This document shows positions 8,003-16,652 of a DNA stretch of 64,000 bases, piece after piece. The stretch covers positions 620,001 through 684,000 of the forward strand of contig JAIOUW010000001.1 of the NCBI GenBank assembly GCA_019931105.1, read 5' to 3'. A program made the translations under genes and the position numbers. How positions within the stretch are numbered: the first letter of the stretch is position 1; every line of letters begins with the position of its first letter. The notes beneath the pieces are model-generated. The model made no database searches and was not told the DNA's origin. It was given only the letters and a program-made list of their open reading frames with translations. This DNA is from Flavobacteriaceae bacterium NBU2977. GTDB taxonomy: Bacteria; Bacteroidota; Bacteroidia; Flavobacteriales; Flavobacteriaceae.

Positions 8003-10267
8003 ATGCAAGAAAACGATTATTCCCCAGGGCTTCTTCAATACATTCCCTTTTTCTATGTCATTTGGTCCGATGACCTTATAACGGCCTCTGAGCTGAATAT
8101 TGTTCAAAAAGCCATTGCCCAAGACACCGCGCTTACAAAAGGCGAACAAGACCTATTGTTTTCATGGTTGAATCCTGAAAGTCCGCCTTCGGATGAGGAG
8201 TTTAAAAAATGGAAACACGTTGTATCGAGTTCTAAAGTCAAGTTGATCGAAAGCGAGACCTATCCATTGACTACCTTCAGCCAAAAGGTCGTTTGCCAGT
8301 ATCATGATACTTGTCCGTTTAACGACAACCTAAAACATATCGAGGTAAATCTGGGCATACAGCCCAATCACTACAACCATCTTTTTGATGTGGAAGTGGT
8401 TCATGAAAGTACTTCCGATTTTTATGACGCCAAGGAAATCGACATGCTTTTAAAGGGAAAGCACGCCAATGTTGTAGATGATTTCAGAACCGTTTTAAAG
8501 AACGGTATTTTTAAATGGGACATCCATAGAAATAAGGAAGAATTTCGTGAAGTTGTTCTGGATCAAGTAAAGTTTCTTGCCGACAAAGGCTATGGGGCCC
8601 TGGCGTACCCCAGCGAGTACGGCGGAACAGGAAATATGGAAGGCTATGCATATATTTTCGAAAACCTGATATACGCCGACGCCAGTCTTACGATAAAATT
8701 CGGGGTACAATTTGGCCTTTTCGGAGGGAGTATTCAAAAATTGGGTACCAAAAAACATCATGACAAATACCTGAACGATGCCGGCAACGCACATTTATTG
8801 GGCTGCTTCGCGATGACAGAAACCGGTCATGGATCCAATGTTAGGGGCATTAAAACGACCGCTACTTACGACAAGACATCAGATAATATTATTATTCACA
8901 CTCCCGGAAGAAATGATAACAAAGAATATATCGGCAATGCCCTTCATTCAAAAATAGCCTCGGTGTTCGCGCAGCTCATCGTGGACGGAAAGAACCAAGG
9001 TGTACATGCTATTTTAGTTCCCCTCAGGGATTCTGACCATAACGTACTTCCGGGAATCAAAGTGGCCGACAATGGCTACAAACTAGGATTGAACGGTGTG
9101 GATAATGGTAAAATATGGTTTGATCAGGTTTCGGTTCCTCGAGAAAATCTTTTGGACAAATATGGCAAGATCGAATCGGACGGCACATACCATTCGGACA
9201 TTAAGAATCCTAACAAGCGTTTTTTTACCATGTTGGGTACACTGGTGGGGGGAAGAATCTGCGTAGCGCGGGCCGGGCTAGGAGGTGCTAAAATGGCCCT
9301 TGCAATAGCCGCTAAACATGCACTTAAACGCAGACAGTTCAACGATAGCATCAAAATACAGGAAGATTTATTGATGGACTATCCAACGCACCAATTACGT
9401 TTGACACCTTTGGTCGCCAGCGCCTATGTATATCATGTTGTCTTGGATAAAATGATGGAAATCTATTGTGATGATGCGCAGCCCGACAAGCGAAAAGTCG
9501 AGACACAGGTCGCAGGGCTCAAGTCTATTATCACATGGTATGCCAATGAAACAATTCAAGAGTGCCGCGAGGCCTGTGGTGGAAAGGGATATCTTATCGA
9601 AAATCGAATTGCCGACCTCAAGGGCGATGTTGATATCTTTACGACTTTTGAAGGCGACAATACAGTACTATTACAATTGGCCGCCAAAGGTGTACTTTCC
9701 GATTTCAAAGCTGAATTCAATAGCGCCGGTTTTACTTCGGTCCTTAAAATATTGGGCATGCAGTTAAGTGATAAGCTCACCACAATCAATCCGGTTTATT
9801 CGAACAAGGTCGATAAGGATCATTTGTACAACCCAAAGTTTCACAAGCACGCCTTCGACTATAGAACCCGACGATTGACCTATACCTTGGCCATGCGCAT
9901 TCGAGATTACATCAAAAAGGGCATTCCATCGTATCAGGCTTTTTTGAAAGTGCAGACCCATCTTTTGGTATTGGGCAAAGCCTATAGTCATGAATTGGCT
10001 TACAACATTTATTGCGATTTCACCAATGGAATTACCGATAAAAAAAATAGGTTGCTTTTTGAAAAACTTGGAACACTACATGCCTTGCATGAACTTCGAA
10101 AAGATGCCAGCTGGTATCTCGAACAAGGCTATTTTGGCAGCAACAAATCAAAGGCGATCCGTCAACGGGTCGAAAGATTATCTACCGAGTTGCGCCCTCA
10201 TATTGGTGTACTTGTAGACGGATTCGGTATTCCCTCGCATTGTATGACCGCGCCTATTGCCGAATAA
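8003..10267 (+). CDS. Acyl-CoA dehydrogenase/oxidase family flavoprotein
   Basis: A 754-residue protein of the acyl-CoA oxidase-like branch of the acyl-CoA dehydrogenases. After an N-terminal helical extension of about 130 residues come the dehydrogenase N-terminal and middle domains; FAMTETGHGSNVRG is the FAD/substrate motif. The C-terminal part holds CREACGGKGYL and TTFEGDNTVLLQLAAKG, where the Glu of FEGDN matches the catalytic base of peroxisomal acyl-CoA oxidases. It should introduce the alpha-beta double bond of fatty acyl-CoA. Whether electrons go to an electron-transfer flavoprotein or to O2 cannot be told. It is longer than ordinary dehydrogenases (about 380 residues), as in eukaryotic oxidases. 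The gene stands alone and converges with the DUF2807 gene across a 9-bp gap. Confidence 0.9.
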   Translation: MQENDYSPGLLQYIPFFYVIWSDDLITASELNIVQKAIAQDTALTKGEQDLLFSWLNPESPPSDEEFKKWKHVVSSSKVKLIESETYPLTTFSQKVVCQYHDTCPFNDNLKHIEVNLGIQPNHYNHLFDVEVVHESTSDFYDAKEIDMLLKGKHANVVDDFRTVLKNGIFKWDIHRNKEEFREVVLDQVKFLADKGYGALAYPSEYGGTGNMEGYAYIFENLIYADASLTIKFGVQFGLFGGSIQKLGTKKHHDKYLNDAGNAHLLGCFAMTETGHGSNVRGIKTTATYDKTSDNIIIHTPGRNDNKEYIGNALHSKIASVFAQLIVDGKNQGVHAILVPLRDSDHNVLPGIKVADNGYKLGLNGVDNGKIWFDQVSVPRENLLDKYGKIESDGTYHSDIKNPNKRFFTMLGTLVGGRICVARAGLGGAKMALAIAAKHALKRRQFNDSIKIQEDLLMDYPTHQLRLTPLVASAYVYHVVLDKMMEIYCDDAQPDKRKVETQVAGLKSIITWYANETIQECREACGGKGYLIENRIADLKGDVDIFTTFEGDNTVLLQLAAKGVLSDFKAEFNSAGFTSVLKILGMQLSDKLTTINPVYSNKVDKDHLYNPKFHKHAFDYRTRRLTYTLAMRIRDYIKKGIPSYQAFLKVQTHLLVLGKAYSHELAYNIYCDFTNGITDKKNRLLFEKLGTLHALHELRKDASWYLEQGYFGSNKSKAIRQRVERLSTELRPHIGVLVDGFGIPSHCMTAPIAE

Positions 10268-10276
10268 AAAACCGCG

Positions 10277-11098
10277 CTACTTTTCTCTATGAAGTTGTGA
10301 CGTGTCGAGAAAATCAATCAATTTGATTTTTGCCGGACCATAAAAATAGGTTTTCGAATCACCTCGCGAAGAAAGTTCAAAATCTGCGTATGCATTGATA
10401 CGCGCGCTTGGCGAACCTTCTAGATCCGCACTTACCGTATTGGCTTCCAATTTTTCAGCTTTTAGGCTTGAATTACCCGAAATATTGACTAAAAATGTAT
10501 TGGTAGTTCCTTCCAACTTTGCCCCCGCACTCTCGGTCATTTTTAATATGTTTGAATCACTTACTGCATAAATACCGACATCGATTCGATCTTTTAGAAC
10601 TATATTCAAAGAATCGCTGTTGATATTTAAATCGCCCGAACTGCTTCCTTCCATATGTACTTGAACAAATGTACTATTGGTGTTCAATTGTAATTTGGAA
10701 CTGCCAAAAGTATTGATATAAAGCTGCTCACTTGAAATGATGTCCTTCATTTCAATTCGACCATCGAACATCGTTACGGACTCTAAGTAATTATAATCGA
10801 TTGTAATATCCAACTTCTTTTTACCGGTAATCTTGTAATACGATGTGATGATCAAAGTACTGTCTTGAACTTCAAATTTCAGTACATCGATCAAGTTGTC
10901 GTCAGCAGAAATAGCATAACCTTCAGATGAAGCCTTCTGTAAGGTGATATCCAGATCATCTTTTAACTCTATTGCGTTGAAGGCCGGCAGGCTCTCGCTT
11001 ACCTCTACAACGTTCCTGTTACCCTTGATCTTTGGTTTGCGCTGACCCATCGCCTGAAAACATAAGATCAGGGCGATAAAAAATATCATGTTCTTCAT
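10277..11098 (-). CDS. Secreted DUF2807 (head GIN domain) protein
   Basis: A 273-residue protein with a cleavable signal peptide ending near AMGQ (residues 1-19) and no lipobox. The rest is rich in Ser, Asn, Asp and short hydrophobic strands (AIELKDDLDITLQKA, LDITIDYNYLESVTMFDG, SGNSSLKAEKLEANTVSADL). That is the repeated-strand pattern of the DUF2807 beta-helix, annotated elsewhere as a putative autotransporter adhesin head. Function is unknown; location is periplasmic or outer surface. It relates loosely in fold to the two DUF4097 proteins at 52.5-54.2 kb. It lies downstream of the ACIII-cox operon and its terminator, so it is probably transcribed separately. Confidence 0.82.
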   Translation of the reverse strand: MKNMIFFIALILCFQAMGQRKPKIKGNRNVVEVSESLPAFNAIELKDDLDITLQKASSEGYAISADDNLIDVLKFEVQDSTLIITSYYKITGKKKLDITIDYNYLESVTMFDGRIEMKDIISSEQLYINTFGSSKLQLNTNSTFVQVHMEGSSSGDLNINSDSLNIVLKDRIDVGIYAVSDSNILKMTESAGAKLEGTTNTFLVNISGNSSLKAEKLEANTVSADLEGSPSARINAYADFELSSRGDSKTYFYGPAKIKLIDFLDTSQLHREK

Positions 11099-11212
11099 AT
11101 CGTATTCTTGTTATCAAGGAAGCTATTTTCTTTCTTGAATCGAAACCTTCCTTTAAAATAGAAAAACTCCCTCAAAACCCATACCGGGGAATTATGAACT
11201 AAATGTATCAAA

Positions 11213-11245
11213 AAAAATGCCCAACTTAAAAAGTAGGGCATTTTT
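11213..11245 (-). terminator. Terminator of the ACIII-cox operon
   Basis: A 10-pair stem (AAAAATGCCC at 11213-11222 with GGGCATTTTT at 11236-11245) has a 13-nt loop. It lies 20 bp past the coxA stop and is followed on the minus strand by a T run. Confidence 0.85.
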
Positions 11246-11264
11246 GTCAAAACAAATAAAAGTT

Positions 11265-13085
11265 TTAATGCTGCAATTCTTCCTCATCCTCTTGTAGAGG
11301 TACCGTTTGCGGCACAAAATCTTGACCTGGAATCACATAATCACCATTCTCATCGGTCTTACTGTAATCATATGCCCAACGATGAACTTCAGGTATTGGT
11401 CCGTCCCAGTTACCGTGAATATGCTTAACCTCGGCAGTCCATTCCAAAGTAGTGGCTTTCCATGGATTTTTAGGACCTTTCTTCCCGAAGAAGATACTGC
11501 TTATAAAATTATAGGCAAATACCAATTGAGCACCCGCAGTTATCAGCGCGAAAACGGTCATCAACACCTGTATGTTGGTCATCTCGTCGAACATTGGAAA
11601 AGCGGTGTTCTCATAATATCTTCTAGGTACCCCGGCCATACCGATAAAGTGCATCGGAAAAAATATACCGTACGATCCGACCGCGGTAATCCAAAAATGG
11701 ACATAACCCAAATTTTTATTCATCATTTTACCCTCGAACATTTTGGGAAACCAGTGGTAAACTCCAGCAAACAATCCATATAATGCGGAAATACCCATTA
11801 CCAAATGGAAGTGAGCTACCACGAAATAGGTGTCATGGACATTGATATCCAAGGCGCTGTCACCTAAGATGATTCCCGTCAATCCCCCGGTAATGAAAGT
11901 CGATACCATGGCAATGGAAAACAACATACCAGGGTTCATCTGTAAGTTTCCTTTCCATAAGGTGGTAATCCAGTTAAACGCCTTTACAGCTGAAGGAATG
12001 GCGATCAACAAGGTTGTAAATGTAAATACCGATCCAAGAAAGGGATTCATTCCGGAAATAAACATGTGATGGCCCCAAACTATGGTCGACAAAAATGCAA
12101 TGGCTATGATAGATGCAATCATGGCCCGGTATCCGAAAATCGGCTTTCGTGAATTAACCGCCATAACTTCAGATACGATACCCATTGCTGGAAGAATTAC
12201 GATGTATACCTCAGGGTGTCCAAGGAACCAGAACAGGTGTTCGTACAATACCGGCGAACCGCCTTGATAATGCAACACTTCTCCCTGAATAAAGATATCA
12301 GATAGGAAAAAAGATGTTCCGAAGCTTCTATCCATCAACAACAGCAATGCCGCCGAAAGCAACACGGGAAAGGAAATTACCCCGATAATCGCCGTTACCA
12401 AAAATGCCCAAATAGTCAACGGCAGCCTGGTCATTGACATTCCCTTCGTCCTTAAATTGAGTACCGTAACAATATAGTTCAATGAGCCCAATAGTGAGGA
12501 AGCAATGAAAATTGCCATGGATACCAACCATAGGGTCATACCCATACCTGAACCTGCCTGTGCCATTGGCAACGCACTAAGGGGCGGATAAATCGTCCAA
12601 CCAGCTGCCGCCGGTCCGGCCTCGACGAATAATGAAATCACCATGATAACGCTTGACAAGAAGAAGAGCCAGTATGAAATCATATTCAAAAAGCCCGATG
12701 CCATATCTCGTGCACCTATCTGCAACGGTATCAATAGATTACTGAAAGTACCACTCAAACCAGCAGTCAATACGAAGAATACCATAATAGTTCCATGAAT
12801 GGTAACCAAGGCCAAATACATATCGGCATCCATAACCCCGCCGGGGGCCCACTTGCCCAATAATGTTTCCAAAATCGGAATGGATTCACCGGGCCAGGCC
12901 AACTGCATTCTGAACATAAGCGACATGGCTATACCAATGGTTCCCATAATAAGGCCCGTAATCAAATATTGCTTTGAGATCATCTTGTGATCTTGGCTAA
13001 AGATATATTTGGTTATAAAGGTCTCTTTGTGATGATGATGCCCTTCTGCATGATCTTCTACGTGTGCGTGTGCTGTGGCAGACAT
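11265..13085 (-). CDS. coxA: Cytochrome c oxidase subunit I
   Basis: A 606-residue polytopic haem-copper oxidase subunit with about 12 transmembrane helices. It reduces O2 to water at a haem a3-CuB centre and pumps protons. Visible ligands are His in VTIHGTIMVFF, the CuB/Tyr motif GHPEVYIVILPAMG near residue 290, the His pair in VWGHHMFISG, and DTYFVVAHFHLVMG. Family-A-type features such as the HPEVY Tyr are present. It begins with a His-rich cytoplasmic leader (HAHVEDHAEGHHHH) that is unusual for the family. It is the last gene of the ACIII operon, directly after coxB, and is followed by a terminator. Subunit III is not encoded here. Confidence 0.97.
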   Translation of the reverse strand: MSATAHAHVEDHAEGHHHHKETFITKYIFSQDHKMISKQYLITGLIMGTIGIAMSLMFRMQLAWPGESIPILETLLGKWAPGGVMDADMYLALVTIHGTIMVFFVLTAGLSGTFSNLLIPLQIGARDMASGFLNMISYWLFFLSSVIMVISLFVEAGPAAAGWTIYPPLSALPMAQAGSGMGMTLWLVSMAIFIASSLLGSLNYIVTVLNLRTKGMSMTRLPLTIWAFLVTAIIGVISFPVLLSAALLLLMDRSFGTSFFLSDIFIQGEVLHYQGGSPVLYEHLFWFLGHPEVYIVILPAMGIVSEVMAVNSRKPIFGYRAMIASIIAIAFLSTIVWGHHMFISGMNPFLGSVFTFTTLLIAIPSAVKAFNWITTLWKGNLQMNPGMLFSIAMVSTFITGGLTGIILGDSALDINVHDTYFVVAHFHLVMGISALYGLFAGVYHWFPKMFEGKMMNKNLGYVHFWITAVGSYGIFFPMHFIGMAGVPRRYYENTAFPMFDEMTNIQVLMTVFALITAGAQLVFAYNFISSIFFGKKGPKNPWKATTLEWTAEVKHIHGNWDGPIPEVHRWAYDYSKTDENGDYVIPGQDFVPQTVPLQEDEEELQH

Positions 13086-13124
13086 TCTTATTTTGTTTTT
13101 ATTAATCTTGTAAAACTATATAAT

Positions 13125-14183
13125 CTATTGCATCGAAGCCATCGTCTGACCGAACGTCTGTTGCGCCTTCATCCATTCGTTGTATTCTTCTTCGGTCTCA
13201 ACAATAATTTTCATCTGCATATTATAATGTGACTTTCCGCAAATTTTGTTACAGAGCAAAACATAGTCGAATTCCCACGGATCTGAATTGGGTTCGCCGT
13301 TCGCAGCCCTTTCGGCCCTGATAATATTCGTTCGTTCGACCTTATCGATAACATCAGGGTTTTGTCTCATATCGGCAGTTGTTGTTATCGGTGTAAAAGA
13401 AAACTCTGTAATCATACCCGGAACACAGTTCATTTGGGCCCTGAAATGAGGAAAATAAGCCGAATGCAGAACATCTTGCGAACGAAATTTAAAGTTGACC
13501 TTTCGACCGACCGGAAGGTGCAGTTCTTTAACAATTACGTCATCGGAAGCATAGGTGTCGGCTTCGTCGAGTCCGAGTACGTTCGCCCTGTCGATATCGA
13601 TCATCCTAACATTGGCCCCTCCTAATACGTTATCGGCCCCCGCATAGCGCGCGGTCCAGTTGAATTGTTGGGCATAGAGCTCCACAACCAAGGGGTCATC
13701 ATCTTCGTTAATGTCCATTATATTGGTCCACGTGTACAACCCCCAAAGGATCAATGCAGCCAATACGATAACGGGAATAATAGTCCAAATTGCTTCCAAC
13801 TTATTACTATCGGCAAAGAACAGTGCCCTTCTACCTGCCTTACCACGATATTTATAGGCAAAATAATGCAACAAGAACTGGGTAAGCGTCTGTACGATGA
13901 AAATGATCACAAAAGACATCAGCATCAAGCTATCGTACTCGGCACCATGGGCCGAAGATGCCTCGGGCAAAAGAAACTTGCCGTATTTCCAAAAACTAAA
14001 AATGGTTATTGCATAAATGAATATCAGAAACGCAAGCAATAGGTACGCATTGTTCTTGTTGTCCTGTTCGTTCGCAATCTGTGCAGTCTCCGTTCTCAAC
14101 TGGGATAATTCGAAAATTTTGGTCATTTGCCAAATGGCAATGAAAACCAGTATTAAAACGGCTAAAGTTAATAATGTAGTCAT
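13125..14183 (-). CDS. coxB: Cytochrome c oxidase subunit II
   Basis: A 352-residue subunit carrying the CuA electron-entry site. There is an N-terminal transmembrane helix, two more helices around 45-65 and 85-110 or 130-150, and a periplasmic cupredoxin domain. The CuA ligands are visible as the early His in DVLHSAYFPHFRAQMN and the CNKICGKSHYNM motif at about 309-320. There is no fused cytochrome c domain, so electrons must come from a separate cytochrome, either ActE or the monohaem domain of ActA in the same operon. The gene sits 28 bp after actF and 39 bp before coxA. The extra N-terminal helix makes it longer than a minimal subunit II. Confidence 0.96.
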   Translation of the reverse strand: MTTLLTLAVLILVFIAIWQMTKIFELSQLRTETAQIANEQDNKNNAYLLLAFLIFIYAITIFSFWKYGKFLLPEASSAHGAEYDSLMLMSFVIIFIVQTLTQFLLHYFAYKYRGKAGRRALFFADSNKLEAIWTIIPVIVLAALILWGLYTWTNIMDINEDDDPLVVELYAQQFNWTARYAGADNVLGGANVRMIDIDRANVLGLDEADTYASDDVIVKELHLPVGRKVNFKFRSQDVLHSAYFPHFRAQMNCVPGMITEFSFTPITTTADMRQNPDVIDKVERTNIIRAERAANGEPNSDPWEFDYVLLCNKICGKSHYNMQMKIIVETEEEYNEWMKAQQTFGQTMASMQ

Positions 14184-14211
14184 CGTATGATTTAGTATTA
14201 TACTTTACTTA

Positions 14212-15543
14212 CTAATAGTGAAAATGCTTGCTTTCTTCAATAAATGGATTACGTTTCGGTTGCAATGGCACAGTTGAAAGTGCCCTGAAAACCCAAAAAA
14301 TAAAGAATCCTGCAAAAAACATTATCGCACCGATCTCAGTGGTACCAATGTACCATTGGTCTCCTACGGTCGAAGGCATGATCATATTGAATATATCAAT
14401 ATAGTGTCCTACCAAAATTATAATTCCGGCCATGATCACAAACCAATTGACACGCTTGAAATCACTATTCATCAATATCAAGAAAGGAAACACGAAGTTC
14501 ATCGCCACCATTCCAAAAAATGGCAGTTTATAATCTTCGATGCGGGCAACGAAATAGGTAACCTCTTCCGGAATGTTCGAATACCATATCAACATGAATT
14601 GCGAAAACCATAGGTAGGTCCAGAAAATACTGAAACCGAACATAAACTTGGCCAAATCATGTATGTGGCTATCGTTAACATCGGGCAAATGGCCTTTTGA
14701 TTTTAAGTAGATGGTTACCATCGCTATTACGGTCACCCCTGAAACTATCATACCGGCAAAAGTATACCAACCGAACAAGGTACTGAACCAGTGTGGTTCC
14801 ACGCTCATGAGCCAATCCCAAGACATAATCGATTCTGAAACCAAATAGAAAACCAAAAAAGCGGCCGATATTCTAAAGTTTAGTTTGAAATTGGAATTAT
14901 CATCGGCCTCATCTTGTTTCAAGGATAATTTTCTTGAATACTCACGATATAAAATCCAACCGCCCAAAAAGATAGCGGCACGAATCAAAAAGAAGACGGG
15001 ATTCAGATAACCCGATTTTCCCTGCAGCAGATGGTCATGGGCCACAACATCGGCGTCCATCCAAACGAACAAGTGGTTCATGTGCATTACCGAAAGTACC
15101 AGAATGACGAATACGATTATACCTCCAGGAACCAAATAAGCCGTTATACCTTCCATGACCCTGAACAACAAAGGTGACCAACCGGCCTGCGCGGCACGCT
15201 GAATCGCATAAAAGGCCAATACTCCCAAGGAAATCATCATGAAAAAGAACGCGGCAACATATAAAGCGGCCCACGGCTTGTTGCGCAATTGCTGAAGTAG
15301 ATGCTCGTCATGTGAAGAATCATGTACTTCCCCATGACTTTCTGCCGCGACTCCATGCCCTTCATCGGCATGTGTTGCCTCGGCACCATGTGAACCTCCG
15401 TGACCATCACCATGGGCTGCAACCATTTCTTTTGCCTCTTCTACGGTACTCGGCATTGTAACAAAACCATAAGCCATTGCCAAGGCACCTACTACCATCA
15501 AAACGATGGCACCAATTTTTAACCTATTCGAAATTGTGTACAT
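14212..15543 (-). CDS. actF: Alternative complex III subunit ActF (integral membrane)
   Basis: A 443-residue membrane protein with about ten helices, related in fold to NrfD/PsrC, as is ActC. In alternative complex III it forms part of the membrane arm, where a proton path has been proposed. The protein starts with one helix (10-30), then an extremely His-rich loop at about residues 42-84 (for example HGDGHGGSHGAEATH and ESHGEVHDSSHDEH), then the remaining helices. The loop faces one side of the membrane and looks like a metal-binding or low-complexity insert. It lies 13 bp after actE and 28 bp before coxB. Confidence 0.93.
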   Translation of the reverse strand: MYTISNRLKIGAIVLMVVGALAMAYGFVTMPSTVEEAKEMVAAHGDGHGGSHGAEATHADEGHGVAAESHGEVHDSSHDEHLLQQLRNKPWAALYVAAFFFMMISLGVLAFYAIQRAAQAGWSPLLFRVMEGITAYLVPGGIIVFVILVLSVMHMNHLFVWMDADVVAHDHLLQGKSGYLNPVFFLIRAAIFLGGWILYREYSRKLSLKQDEADDNSNFKLNFRISAAFLVFYLVSESIMSWDWLMSVEPHWFSTLFGWYTFAGMIVSGVTVIAMVTIYLKSKGHLPDVNDSHIHDLAKFMFGFSIFWTYLWFSQFMLIWYSNIPEEVTYFVARIEDYKLPFFGMVAMNFVFPFLILMNSDFKRVNWFVIMAGIIILVGHYIDIFNMIMPSTVGDQWYIGTTEIGAIMFFAGFFIFWVFRALSTVPLQPKRNPFIEESKHFHY

Positions 15544-15556
15544 ATTTAGCTATGTA

Positions 15557-16117
15557 TTATTTTATTAAGTCTTGCTTCAACTTCATGACATACTCCGACA
15601 CCTGCCACATTTCATGTGTATTCAATTGAGCGGCATAAGAACCCATTGAGTTCAAGCCATACTGAATTGTATGAAAACTAGTGCCTACCGTAATATTACG
15701 GGCGGCATCGGCATAACTGGGCACACCCAAGATTTTTTCACGTTTGACCAATGTACCTTGACCATCACCTTTGTCGCCATGACAGATGGCACAGTAAATG
15801 GTATAAAGCTCACGGCCGGCAGCCAAATTTTTGTCCATCTGCAAAGAATCCAAAGGGCTCTGGTTCAACCTTGCCAGTTCTTTTCCTTCTGGAGTATTTT
15901 CAAACTCATACGGCATCCATCCGCGTGGTATCGTATTGGCTGGAGGCACCATCGCCTCTTGGTTACTTGGCAAAAAGCCAATCTCGCCGTAAGTCTCATA
16001 ACCCACAGGCTCATACATATTGGGCATGTATTGATAGTTGCGGCTTTTTTCATGCATACAAGAGGCCGTTATAAAAAGAAGGCCAAATACGCCGATTATT
16101 TTTCCAACACTTTTCAT
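15557..16117 (-). CDS. actE: Alternative complex III subunit ActE, monohaem cytochrome c lipoprotein
   Basis: A 186-residue lipoprotein (ITASC, lipidated Cys20) with one haem c site, CAICH at residues 109-113, followed by GDKGDGQG as in class I cytochromes. In the complex it receives electrons from ActA and passes them towards the oxidase. A possible axial Met is in LNSMGSYAAQL. Start codon choice is supported by the lipobox and by the 2-bp gap to the actD stop. Neighbours actD and actF are within 2 and 13 bp, so it is translated from the same mRNA. Confidence 0.94.
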   Translation of the reverse strand: MKSVGKIIGVFGLLFITASCMHEKSRNYQYMPNMYEPVGYETYGEIGFLPSNQEAMVPPANTIPRGWMPYEFENTPEGKELARLNQSPLDSLQMDKNLAAGRELYTIYCAICHGDKGDGQGTLVKREKILGVPSYADAARNITVGTSFHTIQYGLNSMGSYAAQLNTHEMWQVSEYVMKLKQDLIK

Positions 16118-16119
16118 AC

Positions 16120-16650
16120 TTAATGAAGGTTTTTTTCTGATACGTTTATCTCTACAGCACCGGTATCCAACAGTAGATCTTTCAATTCTTTTTCATTGTC
16201 ATGAATTTCGATTTCCATGACAAAATGGTCGTCCGTAGTACGCACATCAGGATTTTCCGCTTTTTTGAACGGCCATAGTTTACTTCTTAAATAGAAGGTA
16301 ATAACCATTAAGTGTGCGGCAAAAAACACCGTCAATTCGAACATGATCGGTACGAATGCCGGCATGTTCTCGATATAGCTGAAACTGGGTTTGCCACCGA
16401 TATCCTGTGGCCAGTCTTCGATCATAATATAGTTCATCATCACGATGGCCACGGTCAAGCCCAAACAACCGTACATAAATGATGTAATGGCAATACGTGT
16501 CGGGGCAAGGCCCATTGCCTTGTCCAAACCATGTACTGGAAACGGGCAATATACTTCTTCGATATGATGCTTTGCAGTTTTTACTTTCTTGACCGCATGC
16601 ATCAGCACATCGTCATCATTGTAATATGCGTGAATAACTTTTGATGCCAT
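16120..16650 (-). CDS. actD: Alternative complex III subunit ActD (DUF3341)
   Basis: A 176-residue protein of the DUF3341 family. A soluble N-terminal domain opens with HAYYNDDDVLMHAVKKVK and contains EVYCPFPVHGLDKAMGL. Two transmembrane helices follow (about 55-75 and 98-120), then an acidic cytoplasmic tail. It is a structural membrane subunit of ACIII without cofactors. It is 2 bp from actC upstream and 2 bp from actE downstream, the tight packing expected for subunits made in fixed ratio. Confidence 0.94.
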   Translation of the reverse strand: MASKVIHAYYNDDDVLMHAVKKVKTAKHHIEEVYCPFPVHGLDKAMGLAPTRIAITSFMYGCLGLTVAIVMMNYIMIEDWPQDIGGKPSFSYIENMPAFVPIMFELTVFFAAHLMVITFYLRSKLWPFKKAENPDVRTTDDHFVMEIEIHDNEKELKDLLLDTGAVEINVSEKNLH

Positions 16651-16652
16651 TT

